61,666 nucleotides of DNA from an uncultured Prevotella sp. (GTDB taxonomy: Bacteria > Bacteroidota > Bacteroidia > Bacteroidales > Bacteroidaceae). Made by a program: the position numbers and the translations under genes. Shown here piece after piece: positions 51,636 through 59,544 of the stretch; the first letter of the stretch is position 1; each line of letters begins with the position of its first letter. The notes beneath the pieces are model-generated. The model ran no database searches, had not been told where the DNA came from, and worked only from the letters and a program-made list of their open reading frames with translations. The stretch lies in the NCBI GenBank assembly GCA_946403845.1, contig CAMJBL010000013.1, positions 1 through 61,666 on the forward strand. The letters are read 5' to 3'.

Positions 51636-52673
51636 ATGAAGTGGACCAAACAGCGACTCAACAATCTGTTCTTCCTACTCGGCATCGCCGCCGTCGTAGT
51701 GATGTTGCTGACATTCGACGTCAGCTTCATTGAACTATGGCAGCACCTGTGTCATGCCGGCTACTGGCTGATACCGATTGTGGGCATCTGGATTGTGGTC
51801 TACGGGCTGAATGCCTTCGCCTGGAAAGCCATCATTGAAGGGAACATTGGCACCAAGGCACCCATCAGTTTCTGGAGAATTTACCGACTGACCATCACGG
51901 GTTATGCCTTGAACTACGCTACACCCGTTGGCGGTCTGGGAGGCGAACCCTACCGTATCATGGAACTCTCAAAGGACATCGACAAGCATCATGCCACGTC
52001 GAGTGTCATCCTCTATGCCATGATGCATTTCTTTGCCCATTTCTGGTTTTGGTTCCTCAGTATCTTTATCTATCTGGGCCTTGTACTCATTGGCGACCTG
52101 CCCATCAGCACCGCCATCGGCATCACCCTCGGCATCATCGTGGTATTCTGTCTGATAGCCTTCTACCTTTTCTCGAAAGGCTACAAGAACGGTCTAGTGA
52201 AATATGTCCTGGGCGTTGTTAGCCGCATTCCGGGCCTGAAGCGCTGGACACTGAAGTTCTGGGCACGCCATTCGGAGGCCATCCAGAATGTCGACCAACA
52301 GATTGCGGCCCTCTATGCCCAGGACACAAAGGCGTTTTATAAGAGTCTGATATTGGAATATCTCTCCCGTGTGGTACAGAGTTCTGAGGTGATGTTCATG
52401 CTGCTGCTCTTCGGCATCGACTGCGGAGGGGGCTTCAGCGGACTTGCCATCACCTTCCTCCATAGCATCCTCATCGTGTCATTCACCACGCTCTTTGCCA
52501 ACCTGATTGGTTTCCTGCCCATGCAACTGGGCGTACAGGAGGGTGGTTTCGTGATCTCTATCGCCGCCCTGGGCCTTTCTGCTGCCTTGGGCATCTTCGT
52601 GAGTATCATCTGCCGTGTGCGTGAGATTATCTGGATCGTCATCGGCATCGGACTGATGAAGTTGAAAGTTTAG
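51636..52673 (+). CDS. Flippase-like membrane protein (LPG synthase TM region / YbhN type)
   Basis: A protein of 345 residues with about eight membrane helices. It belongs to the lysylphosphatidylglycerol synthase transmembrane family (PF03706-type), recognised by YALNYATPVGGLGGEPYRI (about residues 86-104) and NLIGFLPMQLGVQEGGFVI near the C-terminus. The family includes the flippase half of MprF; this protein lacks the aminoacyltransferase half, so it may move a lipid across the membrane. It starts 15 bases after the CDP-alcohol transferase stop, so the two are probably cotranscribed and may act on the same lipid. Confidence 0.83.
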   Translation: MKWTKQRLNNLFFLLGIAAVVVMLLTFDVSFIELWQHLCHAGYWLIPIVGIWIVVYGLNAFAWKAIIEGNIGTKAPISFWRIYRLTITGYALNYATPVGGLGGEPYRIMELSKDIDKHHATSSVILYAMMHFFAHFWFWFLSIFIYLGLVLIGDLPISTAIGITLGIIVVFCLIAFYLFSKGYKNGLVKYVLGVVSRIPGLKRWTLKFWARHSEAIQNVDQQIAALYAQDTKAFYKSLILEYLSRVVQSSEVMFMLLLFGIDCGGGFSGLAITFLHSILIVSFTTLFANLIGFLPMQLGVQEGGFVISIAALGLSAALGIFVSIICRVREIIWIVIGIGLMKLKV

Positions 52674-52757
52674 AGTTGAAGAATTGAAGAATTGAAGAAT
52701 TGAAGAATTGAAGAGTTGAAGAATTGAAGAGTTGAAGAATTGAAGAATTAAAGAAAT
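52671..52757. repeat. GAATTGAA octanucleotide tract
   Basis: About nine tandem units (TTGAAGAA, TTGAAGAG) fill the gap between the flippase-like and aminotransferase genes and run over the end of the former. Confidence 0.9.
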
Positions 52758-52765
52758 ATAGCATT

Positions 52766-53797
52766 ATGAATTTTCTCGACAGAAATGAATTTAACTTTGA
52801 GCCCAGCCAGAAAGTGGTGGAGGCCATCAAGAGTTTCGACCCCAAGACACTATGCTTCTATACCCGTATCTATGACGAGGGCAAGAAGAGTGTGATCTCC
52901 GTGCGCCTGAGCGAGATCTACGGTGTTCCCGAGGAGCAGGTGCTGCTCACCTACGGTGGTGAGGACATGCTGAAGAACGCCATCCACTATTTCCTCATGC
53001 TCGACGACAACAAGCGTATCCTTATCCCCGAGTTCTCATGGTGGTATTACAACCGTGTGGCCAGTGAGTGTGGTGGCACCTTCGAGATGTATCCTTTGTA
53101 TGAGAAAGACGACACCTTCGCCTATGATGTCGACGAGGTCATCGAATACACCAATCGCGTACATCCCCGCATGCTGCTGCTTGCCTCGCCTAACAACCCC
53201 ACAGGTAACGGTCTGACACCTGAGGAGATCGGACGCATCATGGAGCATATCCCCTCCGACACGATGGTACTCATCGACGAGGCCTATGCCAGTTTCATCT
53301 CTACCGATACCGATTACATCGCACCGCTGGTCAACAAATACAGCAACCTGATCATCTCGCGTACACTCTCTAAGTTCTACGGTCTGCCTGGTCTCCGTTG
53401 TGGTTTCGGCTTCATCGGCAAGGGCCACGACCAGTTCCTGAGCTATGTGAACAAGTACCTCGGCTACAACCGTTTCTCAGAGGCTGTCGCCCTGGCCGCC
53501 CTCGACAGCGATGCACACTACCGCCAGGTGGCCGACGATATGGAATGGGGACGCCAACTGTATAAGAAAGAGCTGGGCCATCTGCCCGGTTTCAAGGTCT
53601 ATAAGTCAGTCGCTAACTTCATCCTCATCAAGTATCCGCTCGAGATCAAGGAGGCCCTGATGGAGGCTCTGAAGATTCAGGACTATAAGATTAAGTTCAT
53701 GTCGGATAAGGGTCTGGAGTCCTGCCTCCGCATCACCCTCGGCCGTAAAGAGCAGACCCAGACCGTCGTCGACACGATTTTGAAATGTCTTAAGTAA
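52766..53797 (+). CDS. HisC-like PLP-dependent aminotransferase or phospho-amino acid decarboxylase
   Basis: A protein of 343 residues with fold type I class I/II aminotransferase features: SPNNPTGNGLTPEEIG, VLIDEAYASF (Asp binding the PLP nitrogen), and SRTLSKFYGLPGLRCGFGFI with the Schiff-base Lys (about residue 207). The nearest known groups are histidinol-phosphate aminotransferase and the CobD-type threonine- or serine-phosphate decarboxylases. There is no his operon here; instead it is followed 39 bases later by a LicC-like cytidylyltransferase, which suggests that it makes a phospho-amino alcohol or similar head-group precursor. Motifs show the cofactor chemistry; the substrate is inferred from context. 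Confidence 0.78.
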   Translation: MNFLDRNEFNFEPSQKVVEAIKSFDPKTLCFYTRIYDEGKKSVISVRLSEIYGVPEEQVLLTYGGEDMLKNAIHYFLMLDDNKRILIPEFSWWYYNRVASECGGTFEMYPLYEKDDTFAYDVDEVIEYTNRVHPRMLLLASPNNPTGNGLTPEEIGRIMEHIPSDTMVLIDEAYASFISTDTDYIAPLVNKYSNLIISRTLSKFYGLPGLRCGFGFIGKGHDQFLSYVNKYLGYNRFSEAVALAALDSDAHYRQVADDMEWGRQLYKKELGHLPGFKVYKSVANFILIKYPLEIKEALMEALKIQDYKIKFMSDKGLESCLRITLGRKEQTQTVVDTILKCLK

Positions 53798-53801
53798 TCA
53801 T

Positions 53802-53834
53802 AAAGTTCAAAGCTCAAAGTTCAAAGTTCAAAGT
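53802..53834. repeat. AAAGTTC heptanucleotide tract
   Basis: Four to five units (AAAGTTC, AAAGCTC) between the PLP-enzyme gene and the nucleotidyltransferase gene, ending just before its ATG. Confidence 0.88.
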
Positions 53835-53836
53835 CT

Positions 53837-54565
53837 ATGATCGGCGTTATCTTAGCTGCGGGTATGGCAAAGCGCCTACGCCCGCTGACCGACACGCAGC
53901 CCAAGTGTCTTCTGAAGGTGGGCGAACGCACGCTGCTGCAACGTACCGTCGATGCGATGGCCGCTGCCGGCATCACTGAATTTGTCGTGGTCACCGGCTA
54001 TCTCGGCAACATGATCCGCGATTTCCTCACTTCTCACTATTCACTTTTCACTTTTCACTTCTTAGACAACGTCGACTACGCCCACAACAACAACATCTAC
54101 TCGCTCTGGATGGCGGGGCAGATTGTGCGCGGCAAGGAATTCCTCCTCATGGACAGCGACATCCTCTGCGACCCCGCTGCCGTGTTGCGTATCGCCAGTG
54201 AGCAAGAGGCGGCCTTAGCCGTGAACCGTCATGAACTGGGTGAGGAGGAGATGAAGGTGGTGGTCGACGACCAGATGCGCATCACCGAGATCAGCAAGAC
54301 CTGTCGGCCTGAGGATGCCATGGGCGAATCGGTGGGCATCGAGAAGATGACCGCTGCCTACAGCGAAGCCCTCTTCCGCGAACTCGACCAGATGATCCTG
54401 CAAGAAGGCCTCATCGACATCTTCTATGAGCGTGCCTTCGAGCGTCTCATCCCCCAGGGCCACACCTTCCGCGTAATCGACACCACCGACTACTTCTCTT
54501 ACGAACTCGACACCCCCGAGGACTTCCAACGCGCCCAGGAACTCATGCCCGCAGAACTTTACTGA
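53837..54565 (+). CDS. LicC-like phospho-alcohol cytidylyltransferase
   Basis: A protein of 242 residues of the sugar/phosphocholine nucleotidyltransferase fold. The signature MIGVILAAGMAKRLRPLTD binds the nucleotide; PKCLLKVGERTLL follows. NNIYSLWMAGQIV and LLMDSDILCDP are typical of LicC/PntC-type enzymes that make CDP-choline, CDP-ethanolamine or CMP-aminoethylphosphonate. Late motifs are GESVGIEKM and DTPEDFQRAQ. A TTCACTT 7-mer tract is translated as SHYSLFTFHF (about 66-75), between the first Rossmann strands and NNIYS. The order PLP enzyme then cytidylyltransferase suggests sequential steps. The exact alcohol phosphate is not visible. Confidence 0.82.
   Translation: MIGVILAAGMAKRLRPLTDTQPKCLLKVGERTLLQRTVDAMAAAGITEFVVVTGYLGNMIRDFLTSHYSLFTFHFLDNVDYAHNNNIYSLWMAGQIVRGKEFLLMDSDILCDPAAVLRIASEQEAALAVNRHELGEEEMKVVVDDQMRITEISKTCRPEDAMGESVGIEKMTAAYSEALFRELDQMILQEGLIDIFYERAFERLIPQGHTFRVIDTTDYFSYELDTPEDFQRAQELMPAELY
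54026..54061. repeat. TTCACTT heptanucleotide tract inside the cytidylyltransferase gene
   Basis: About five units (CTCACTT, CTCACTA, TTCACTT, TTCACTT), read as LTSHYSLFTFHF. Confidence 0.85.
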
Positions 54566-54612
54566 TGCCCTCGCAACGAGACCACTCAGGCTGATGTCTC
54601 GCCTTACTGATC

Positions 54613-54981
54613 CTATTTTGCTATTCTCAGCACGGGCGCAAGAAAGTTGGTACTCACCACTTTCTTGTTGGAGGGCTGTGGCAGACTGACCCAACGACTT
54701 GATGACAAGGCGACCATCCTCAGGCCAACCCATCGCCGTGACATAGAGGTATTTCTTCGTCTGGTTAAAGCGGATGTCGCGGGCATCCATATTACTATAC
54801 TGTCCATCGTTGAAGCCCTGGGCATTCAGCTTGATGGTTTTCTCGGCTACAGGGCTCAGGGATAATCTCATTGGAGGCGCCACATGGGCTCATGCGCCTC
54901 ACTGACAGGAACCTGATATTGCTGTGCCGTCACATTCAGCGAAGCACAAAAGGTTAAAACGATTATAAATACTTTCTTCAT
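54613..54981 (-). pseudogene. Remnant of a GH29-type alpha-L-fucosidase
   Basis: A signal peptide starts at 54981 (MKKVFIIVLTFCASLNVTAQ) and stops at a TGA after 37 codons. Shortly downstream, in another frame, comes a stretch that looks like the C-terminal beta domain of GH29 fucosidases (NAQGFNDGQYSNMDARDIRF, then KKYLYVTAMGWPEDGRLVIK), followed by a further frame change before a stop at 54613. The whole catalytic barrel is missing. It looks like a large internal deletion plus frameshifts. Similarity to GH29 is by recognition of the DIRF/YVTAMGWPEDG pattern; another glycoside hydrolase with the same C-terminal domain is possible. Confidence 0.6.
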
Positions 54982-54995
54982 ACTGGATGCAAACG

Positions 54996-55076
54996 TTATT
55001 TCACAAGCACTTCGATGATGCCCGACGGTTTGATGCCGGCAAAGGCGATGATATCCTTGAGCACCGCAATTCCCAT
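54996..55076 (-). CDS. Possible 26-residue small protein
   Basis: An open frame starts 3 bases after the stop of the AraC-type gene: MGIAVLKDIIAFAGIKPSGI and six more residues, then TAA. It is amphipathic with many Ile. It could be a short peptide translated from the partner-switching operon, or the end of a degraded gene joined to the fucosidase remnant. There is no independent support. Confidence 0.25.
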   Translation of the reverse strand: MGIAVLKDIIAFAGIKPSGIIEVLVK

Positions 55077-55079
55077 CGT

Positions 55080-55637
55080 TTACTGGTCGCGGGTGAGCAT
55101 GATGCGGTAGTCGACGGGGCTCATGCCGATGGCATCCTGGATACGGCGCTGCAGCATGCGGATGTTGGTGAAGCCCGACTCCTCGGCGATGGCAGCGATG
55201 GAGTAGTTTGGCTGGTCACGCAGCAGGCGCAGGGCCGCCAATGTGCGCAGGTTGTCGATATAGGCCTCTGGCGTGCGGTGGATGGTCTGTTTGCGGAAGA
55301 GCTGATTCAGGCGTGCCTGACTCACCCCGAGCATTTCTGCCAGCGCGGCTGCATCGAAATCCGGTTTCAGGTGCGGACGGTCTTTCTCCACTCGCATCTC
55401 GATGAGTGCCATCAGTTGTCCGTCGTCTTGCAGGTCGGCATTACGCTGCCGCTCCACATGACCTTCCATGATTTCACGCGCCACCTCGGTGCGTCGACGC
55501 AGTTCGACATCCAACTCCAAACGTTCCGACAGGTCGAGATTACGGCTTACCAATCGTATTAACTCGTCCTTCAACCGCTCCACTTCACCCCGCAGAAAGG
55601 TGTTTTCCTCCTGCAATTTCTTTAAATCCTCTTTCAT
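55080..55637 (-). CDS. AraC-type HTH regulator with N-terminal coiled coil
   Basis: A protein of 185 residues. The first 45 residues form a leucine-rich coiled coil (EDLKKLQEENTFLRGEVERL). The C-terminal 90 are an AraC/XylS DNA-binding domain with two helix-turn-helices: AALAEMLGVSQARLNQLFRK and YSIAAIAEESGFTNIRMLQR, ending GMSPVDYRIML. There is no ligand-binding domain. It is the third gene of an operon with a SpoIIE-type phosphatase/kinase and a STAS protein, starting 7 bases after the STAS stop, so it is a candidate output regulator. A direct contact between STAS protein and coiled coil is inference. Confidence 0.85.
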   Translation of the reverse strand: MKEDLKKLQEENTFLRGEVERLKDELIRLVSRNLDLSERLELDVELRRRTEVAREIMEGHVERQRNADLQDDGQLMALIEMRVEKDRPHLKPDFDAAALAEMLGVSQARLNQLFRKQTIHRTPEAYIDNLRTLAALRLLRDQPNYSIAAIAEESGFTNIRMLQRRIQDAIGMSPVDYRIMLTRDQ

Positions 55638-55644
55638 ATGTCCT

Positions 55645-55953
55645 CTAATCCTCGGTTAAGAATAACTGTAGGAATCCACCCAGGACAAACACCTCTCTGA
55701 CATCATCCGACATGCCTTTCAGCGTGACCAGATGGCCGTTGCTACGGGCATGCTTATAGACGTTGAGCAGGATTCTCAGACCACTACTGGAGATGTATTC
55801 CAGTTCGCTGCAATCGATGAGGATATTACAGTCTGTACGCTCAAATACCGGTTCGAGGCCGCGGGAAGCCTCCGAACTTGCGACATTGTCGAGGTCGCCG
55901 ATGAGGGCAGCCACGAGTCTTCCGTCTTGTTCGCTAAGTGTGATTTTAAACAT
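55645..55953 (-). CDS. STAS-domain anti-sigma-factor antagonist
   Basis: A protein of 102 residues, a single STAS domain. ILIDCSELEYISSSGLRILL carries the phosphorylatable Ser (about residue 56) in the SSSGL motif, and GHLVTLKGMSDDVREVFVLG follows. In partner-switching systems the unphosphorylated form binds and removes an anti-sigma kinase, and a PP2C-type phosphatase resets it. The gene starts 6 bases after the phosphatase/kinase gene, which supplies both activities. Confidence 0.9.
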   Translation of the reverse strand: MFKITLSEQDGRLVAALIGDLDNVASSEASRGLEPVFERTDCNILIDCSELEYISSSGLRILLNVYKHARSNGHLVTLKGMSDDVREVFVLGGFLQLFLTED

Positions 55954-55959
55954 ACTCTT

Positions 55960-58098
55960 TTACTTTTTATGAATTGTTTTTAGGATTTTCAAAATGTTAT
56001 GTCCGTCAACGCGCTGATAAGCCAGCCCGTCGGTCATCTTGTGCAGGTACATGATACCCAGCCCCCCGGGAGGCCGTTGGTCAGCAGGCACCGAGAAGTC
56101 GGTGGGGGATTCGGCAGTCGGGTCGAAGGGCTGTCCGTCGTCGTCGATGGTCAGCACCAGCTGGTCGTCTTCCACCGATGCCTGGAGGGTGATGGCGGTA
56201 GCCTGCCCGTGGTTGATGACATTGGCCACAGCCTCCTCCACAGCCAGGCGCAGCCGTTTGGTCTCTCTGTCGTCCAGCCCTGCCTGTTGGGCGGATTGGG
56301 CGATAAAGGGTTCGAGGGCGCCGATGTCGTCCATTGAGGCGGAGATAGAGAGGTGCCCATTCCTTTGGGACTGCCATTGGATGGCGAGTAGTGTGATGTC
56401 ATCGCTTTGCTCAGCGTCGCCTGCATGGCGGCGAACCTCGCTCTCCATCAGCTCTACCAGTTGCTGGGGCGAGTCGGCGGCGTGCTCGGCAGCCAGTTGG
56501 TTCACGCGTTTCCTGCCAAACAACTCGTTGGCGGTGTTCTTGGCCTCGCTGATGCCATCGGTATACAGGAAAAGCATGTCGCCGGGCTTCAGCTGCATCT
56601 GCTGTCCCTCATAGGTCCAGTCGGACAGGGCGCCTACGGGCAGATTCGGTATGATGGTTAACGGCTGACCAGCGACAATCGGCTGCTCATGGCCCGCATT
56701 GCAATAGTCGAGGTGGCCTGTGGTGAGGTCGAGGATTCCCACGAACATCGTGACGAAATAGCCTGCCGTCGATTCCTCGCAGATGCTGCGGTTCATCGTG
56801 TCGACGATGGCAGCGGCACTGTCGGCACGACGCGTCTCACTGCGGAACATGGCACGTACCACCGCCATCATCAGGGCAGCAGGCACACCCTTGCCGCTCA
56901 CGTCGCCGATGCAGAAGAACAGGCGACCCGAGCGCAGGAAGAAGTCGTAGAGGTCGCCACCCACATCACGGGCAGGCGTCAGCGCAGCATACAAGTCGAC
57001 AGCGCCTGAGGGCGTATTGAGTGTCTTCGGCAGCATCGCCATCTGGATGCCGTTGGCAATCTTCAGCTCATGTTCGAGATTGGCCTTCTGCATGGCAACA
57101 GGGTCGGCGATGTCTTTGATCTGGCGGCGACAGATGAAATAGATGGCCAGCAGGCCGAGCAACATCACTGCCAGGATAATGATATTCAGTCTTTTGGCAT
57201 TCGACTGTATCGCGTCCAAGGGAGTTACGAAGACCATCACCCATCCCACCGGATGGACACCGCGATAAGTCATCATGGATTCCACACCGTCGATCTTCGT
57301 CACACAGGTGCCGCGGTGTGCCTTCATTTCATGGCCCACTTCCTTTTCGAGATTCTTCGTGATGCGATCTTCGTCAGGATGCATGATGATAGTGCCTCTC
57401 CGGTCGACGATGAAGAAGTAGGAATGGTGACGCTGTCCTTGCTCATAATTTTTGACCATCTTATTGACGTCAGCCATGATGCTATCGCTGAGTTCTTCCA
57501 GGGCAAGATCAGCGCAAATCATCGCCACTGGCGCTCCATGGCTGTTGTGGATAGGGACGCCGTAGGTGGCCAGCAGACGTTGTTTCTGACCGGAGGCAAA
57601 TATTTTACTCTCGTAGTATGGTTTTGTCCAGCCGCTTTCGTCCTTCTGCATCTGCTCCTTTACCCAGATATCTGAAAATTCGCTGTGATACGTGCTGTCC
57701 ACCCTCGTCACTCTTACACAGCCGACATCGTCTCTTCTGGCAAAGGGTATGAATAACCGTCCTTTGCTGGGATAATAGTACTCCTTGAACACCAGGGCGC
57801 AGCTGGCGATGGAGCCGTTCTGGCTGACAATACGGTTCATGTGATCGAACAACTGGTCGGGATGGTCGAGGTCACGCTCTATGTCGTGCACATTATTCTC
57901 AACGGCCATATATACTTCCGACAGTTTCCGACGCATATCCTGATAATGCTCGAGCATAATGCTCAGATGGCGGTCCTGAGCCTCGGCGAGCATATACTCC
58001 CTGACAGCGAAATACACGACTGCGGCAATGATAACCATCATTACCAGAACCACCGCCATGATGCGGTAGGTGAGTCGTGCCGACAGGGATTTCTGCAT
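55960..58098 (-). CDS. Membrane sensor with SpoIIE phosphatase and HATPase anti-sigma kinase domains
   Basis: A protein of 712 residues. Two membrane helices (about 13-34 and 304-322) flank a periplasmic Cache-like sensor. Inside, a linker leads to a SpoIIE/PP2C domain (about 345-575) with metal-binding residues in ARDVGGDLYDFF, GDVSGKGVPAALMM, LYTDGISEA and SDDITLLAIQW. The C-terminal RsbW-like HATPase (about 585-712) has RLAVEEAVANVINHG, IDDDGQPFDP and GGLGIMYLHKM. Phosphatase and kinase for the same STAS protein are thus in one chain, a signal-controlled switch. I start at the ATG at 58098, 21 bases after a TATCTTTG box; the longer frame overlaps the promoter. The signal is unknown. Confidence 0.9.
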   Translation of the reverse strand: MQKSLSARLTYRIMAVVLVMMVIIAAVVYFAVREYMLAEAQDRHLSIMLEHYQDMRRKLSEVYMAVENNVHDIERDLDHPDQLFDHMNRIVSQNGSIASCALVFKEYYYPSKGRLFIPFARRDDVGCVRVTRVDSTYHSEFSDIWVKEQMQKDESGWTKPYYESKIFASGQKQRLLATYGVPIHNSHGAPVAMICADLALEELSDSIMADVNKMVKNYEQGQRHHSYFFIVDRRGTIIMHPDEDRITKNLEKEVGHEMKAHRGTCVTKIDGVESMMTYRGVHPVGWVMVFVTPLDAIQSNAKRLNIIILAVMLLGLLAIYFICRRQIKDIADPVAMQKANLEHELKIANGIQMAMLPKTLNTPSGAVDLYAALTPARDVGGDLYDFFLRSGRLFFCIGDVSGKGVPAALMMAVVRAMFRSETRRADSAAAIVDTMNRSICEESTAGYFVTMFVGILDLTTGHLDYCNAGHEQPIVAGQPLTIIPNLPVGALSDWTYEGQQMQLKPGDMLFLYTDGISEAKNTANELFGRKRVNQLAAEHAADSPQQLVELMESEVRRHAGDAEQSDDITLLAIQWQSQRNGHLSISASMDDIGALEPFIAQSAQQAGLDDRETKRLRLAVEEAVANVINHGQATAITLQASVEDDQLVLTIDDDGQPFDPTAESPTDFSVPADQRPPGGLGIMYLHKMTDGLAYQRVDGHNILKILKTIHKK

Positions 58099-58119
58099 AT
58101 TACATAGATTATCTGGCGA

Positions 58120-58127
58120 CAAAGATA
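58120..58127 (-). promoter_or_regulatory. -7 box of the partner-switching operon
   Basis: TATCTTTG on the minus strand, 21 bases before the ATG at 58098. It follows the terminator of the upstream protease gene. Confidence 0.7.
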
Positions 58128-58137
58128 CACAAAAAAA

Positions 58138-58158
58138 CTGGAAGTTCAAAACTTCCAG
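58138..58158. terminator. Terminator of the C11 protease gene, possibly bidirectional
   Basis: CTGGAAGT / ACTTCCAG stem (58138-58145 and 58151-58158) with loop TCAAA. On the minus strand TTTTTTT follows at once; the plus strand also has a nearby T-run. Confidence 0.8.
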
Positions 58159-58186
58159 CTGTTTTTTTGTATGCGCGTCCTTTGCG

Positions 58187-59479
58187 TTAGTTCACTGCTG
58201 AATACCATGCGGTCTGCTTGATATCCTCATTCCACTTGGCGTAGGTGCCCTTGGCAGGATCCTGCTCCACGAACATCGACACGCCGTGCATCTTCTCGTC
58301 GGTCACCGTGAAGTCGCTGTACTTCGCTGACCAGCGCTTGTTGGTAGCCCATTTCGTTGCATTGCGATGGTCCACAATGGCCTTGTCGAGCACCTGCTTC
58401 CACTGCTGATACACCTCCTGAGGAGCGTAGGCGAGGAAGAAGTCACCGGCATCGTAGAAGATGTTGTACTCGGGGAAGAAATCCTTACTAGTGTCAGTAT
58501 GGTAGTAGTGGATCATGCCCGTCATGTCGGCATACTGGCTGCTCATCGTAGCCTTCACAGCCTGCAGGGCCTGACGGGTGGCCTGTGCCACATGCTCCAT
58601 CTCGCTGGTCTGTACGGCTGTCAGGGGAAGATAGCCTCTCTCGTTCCGATAGTACTTGTCGATGATGTCGGTATAGAACTTACCGTCGGCAAACATATCC
58701 GGCACAATCTGGTCGTAGGGAGCGCCATTACCGGGAATCTCTGCAGGCGAACCGATGATGTAGTCGCTGTTGTTGCGCAGCTCATAGAGGTTCTCCAGGC
58801 ACATGAAGTTACAGCAGTCGGCCATGATGAACTTCAGGTGAGGCATGCCGTCGAGGATACCTTTCATGGTGGTGATGTTCATCCAGCGTCCATTGAGATA
58901 GTTCTGGCTCTTACCCCAGTCCACGCCGAAGGCTCTGTTGCTGCGTCGAGGTGTTACCTCGTCCTTCATCAGCCAGCCGCTGCCGTGTCCCCAGAGCACC
59001 AGTCCGTAGTTGTTGCCGGTGGCGGGATAGTGACTGAAAGCGTAGCGCATCACACCTTCCATAATAACGGGATCCGAAGCGCGGTTCTCGTCGTCGCTGC
59101 TGACGATGCCCATATCGTTGATACTCAGTGAGTCGATCACCTCACCGTTCTTGATTCTTCCCAGCCAAGGGGTCTCGTTGGACTGACCTTTGTAACGGCA
59201 AACAAACACCAGCAGGTTATCGTTATCGCTCAGCTGCTTCGAACCCAGCTTCATCTCGTTCAGGTCGGAGCTTACAGCGTCATTCAGGTCGTTCTTGCCT
59301 GCCATATACACCAGCACGGTCTTGGACTGAGGATTTGACTTTGTGTCAATGATCTGATCGGCTATGCCATTTACCAGTCCTTCTGCGATATCGTCTATAG
59401 TTCCAGTACACGATGTCAGTGTAACATTACCCATCATGATAAGGGTTGCGGCGATGAAAGAAATTGTATACTGTTTCAT
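58187..59479 (-). CDS. Clostripain-type (C11 family) cysteine protease lipoprotein
   Basis: A protein of 430 residues. A lipoprotein signal (TLIMMGNVTLTSC, lipobox Cys24) is followed by a C11 peptidase: VLVYMAGKNDLNDAV as first strand, YGLVLWGHGSGW with the catalytic His165, and FIMADCCNFMCLENLYEL with the catalytic Cys (Cys223 by alignment to the D-x-C pattern, Cys222 possible). Family members cleave after Arg or Lys and are often activated by self-cleavage. It is probably attached to the outer membrane or the cell surface. It has its own promoter with an operator array shared with the next gene on the right. Confidence 0.88.
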   Translation of the reverse strand: MKQYTISFIAATLIMMGNVTLTSCTGTIDDIAEGLVNGIADQIIDTKSNPQSKTVLVYMAGKNDLNDAVSSDLNEMKLGSKQLSDNDNLLVFVCRYKGQSNETPWLGRIKNGEVIDSLSINDMGIVSSDDENRASDPVIMEGVMRYAFSHYPATGNNYGLVLWGHGSGWLMKDEVTPRRSNRAFGVDWGKSQNYLNGRWMNITTMKGILDGMPHLKFIMADCCNFMCLENLYELRNNSDYIIGSPAEIPGNGAPYDQIVPDMFADGKFYTDIIDKYYRNERGYLPLTAVQTSEMEHVAQATRQALQAVKATMSSQYADMTGMIHYYHTDTSKDFFPEYNIFYDAGDFFLAYAPQEVYQQWKQVLDKAIVDHRNATKWATNKRWSAKYSDFTVTDEKMHGVSMFVEQDPAKGTYAKWNEDIKQTAWYSAVN

Positions 59480-59544
59480 AATCTTTTATATTTTTAATTG
59501 TTAATACTTTTGTTCTGTTGTGTCGTTCTTATCTTTCGACACTG

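Noticed and set aside
54215..54883. A 222-codon minus-strand open frame overlapping the cytidylyltransferase gene
   Set aside because: Only its first third (the fucosidase-like segment) is meaningful; the rest is antisense to conserved LicC-like motifs. I report the pseudogene instead.
54987..55562. A plus-strand frame of 191 codons opposite the AraC-type gene
   Set aside because: It is a shadow of the AraC gene; the minus-strand frame has both helix-turn-helix motifs.
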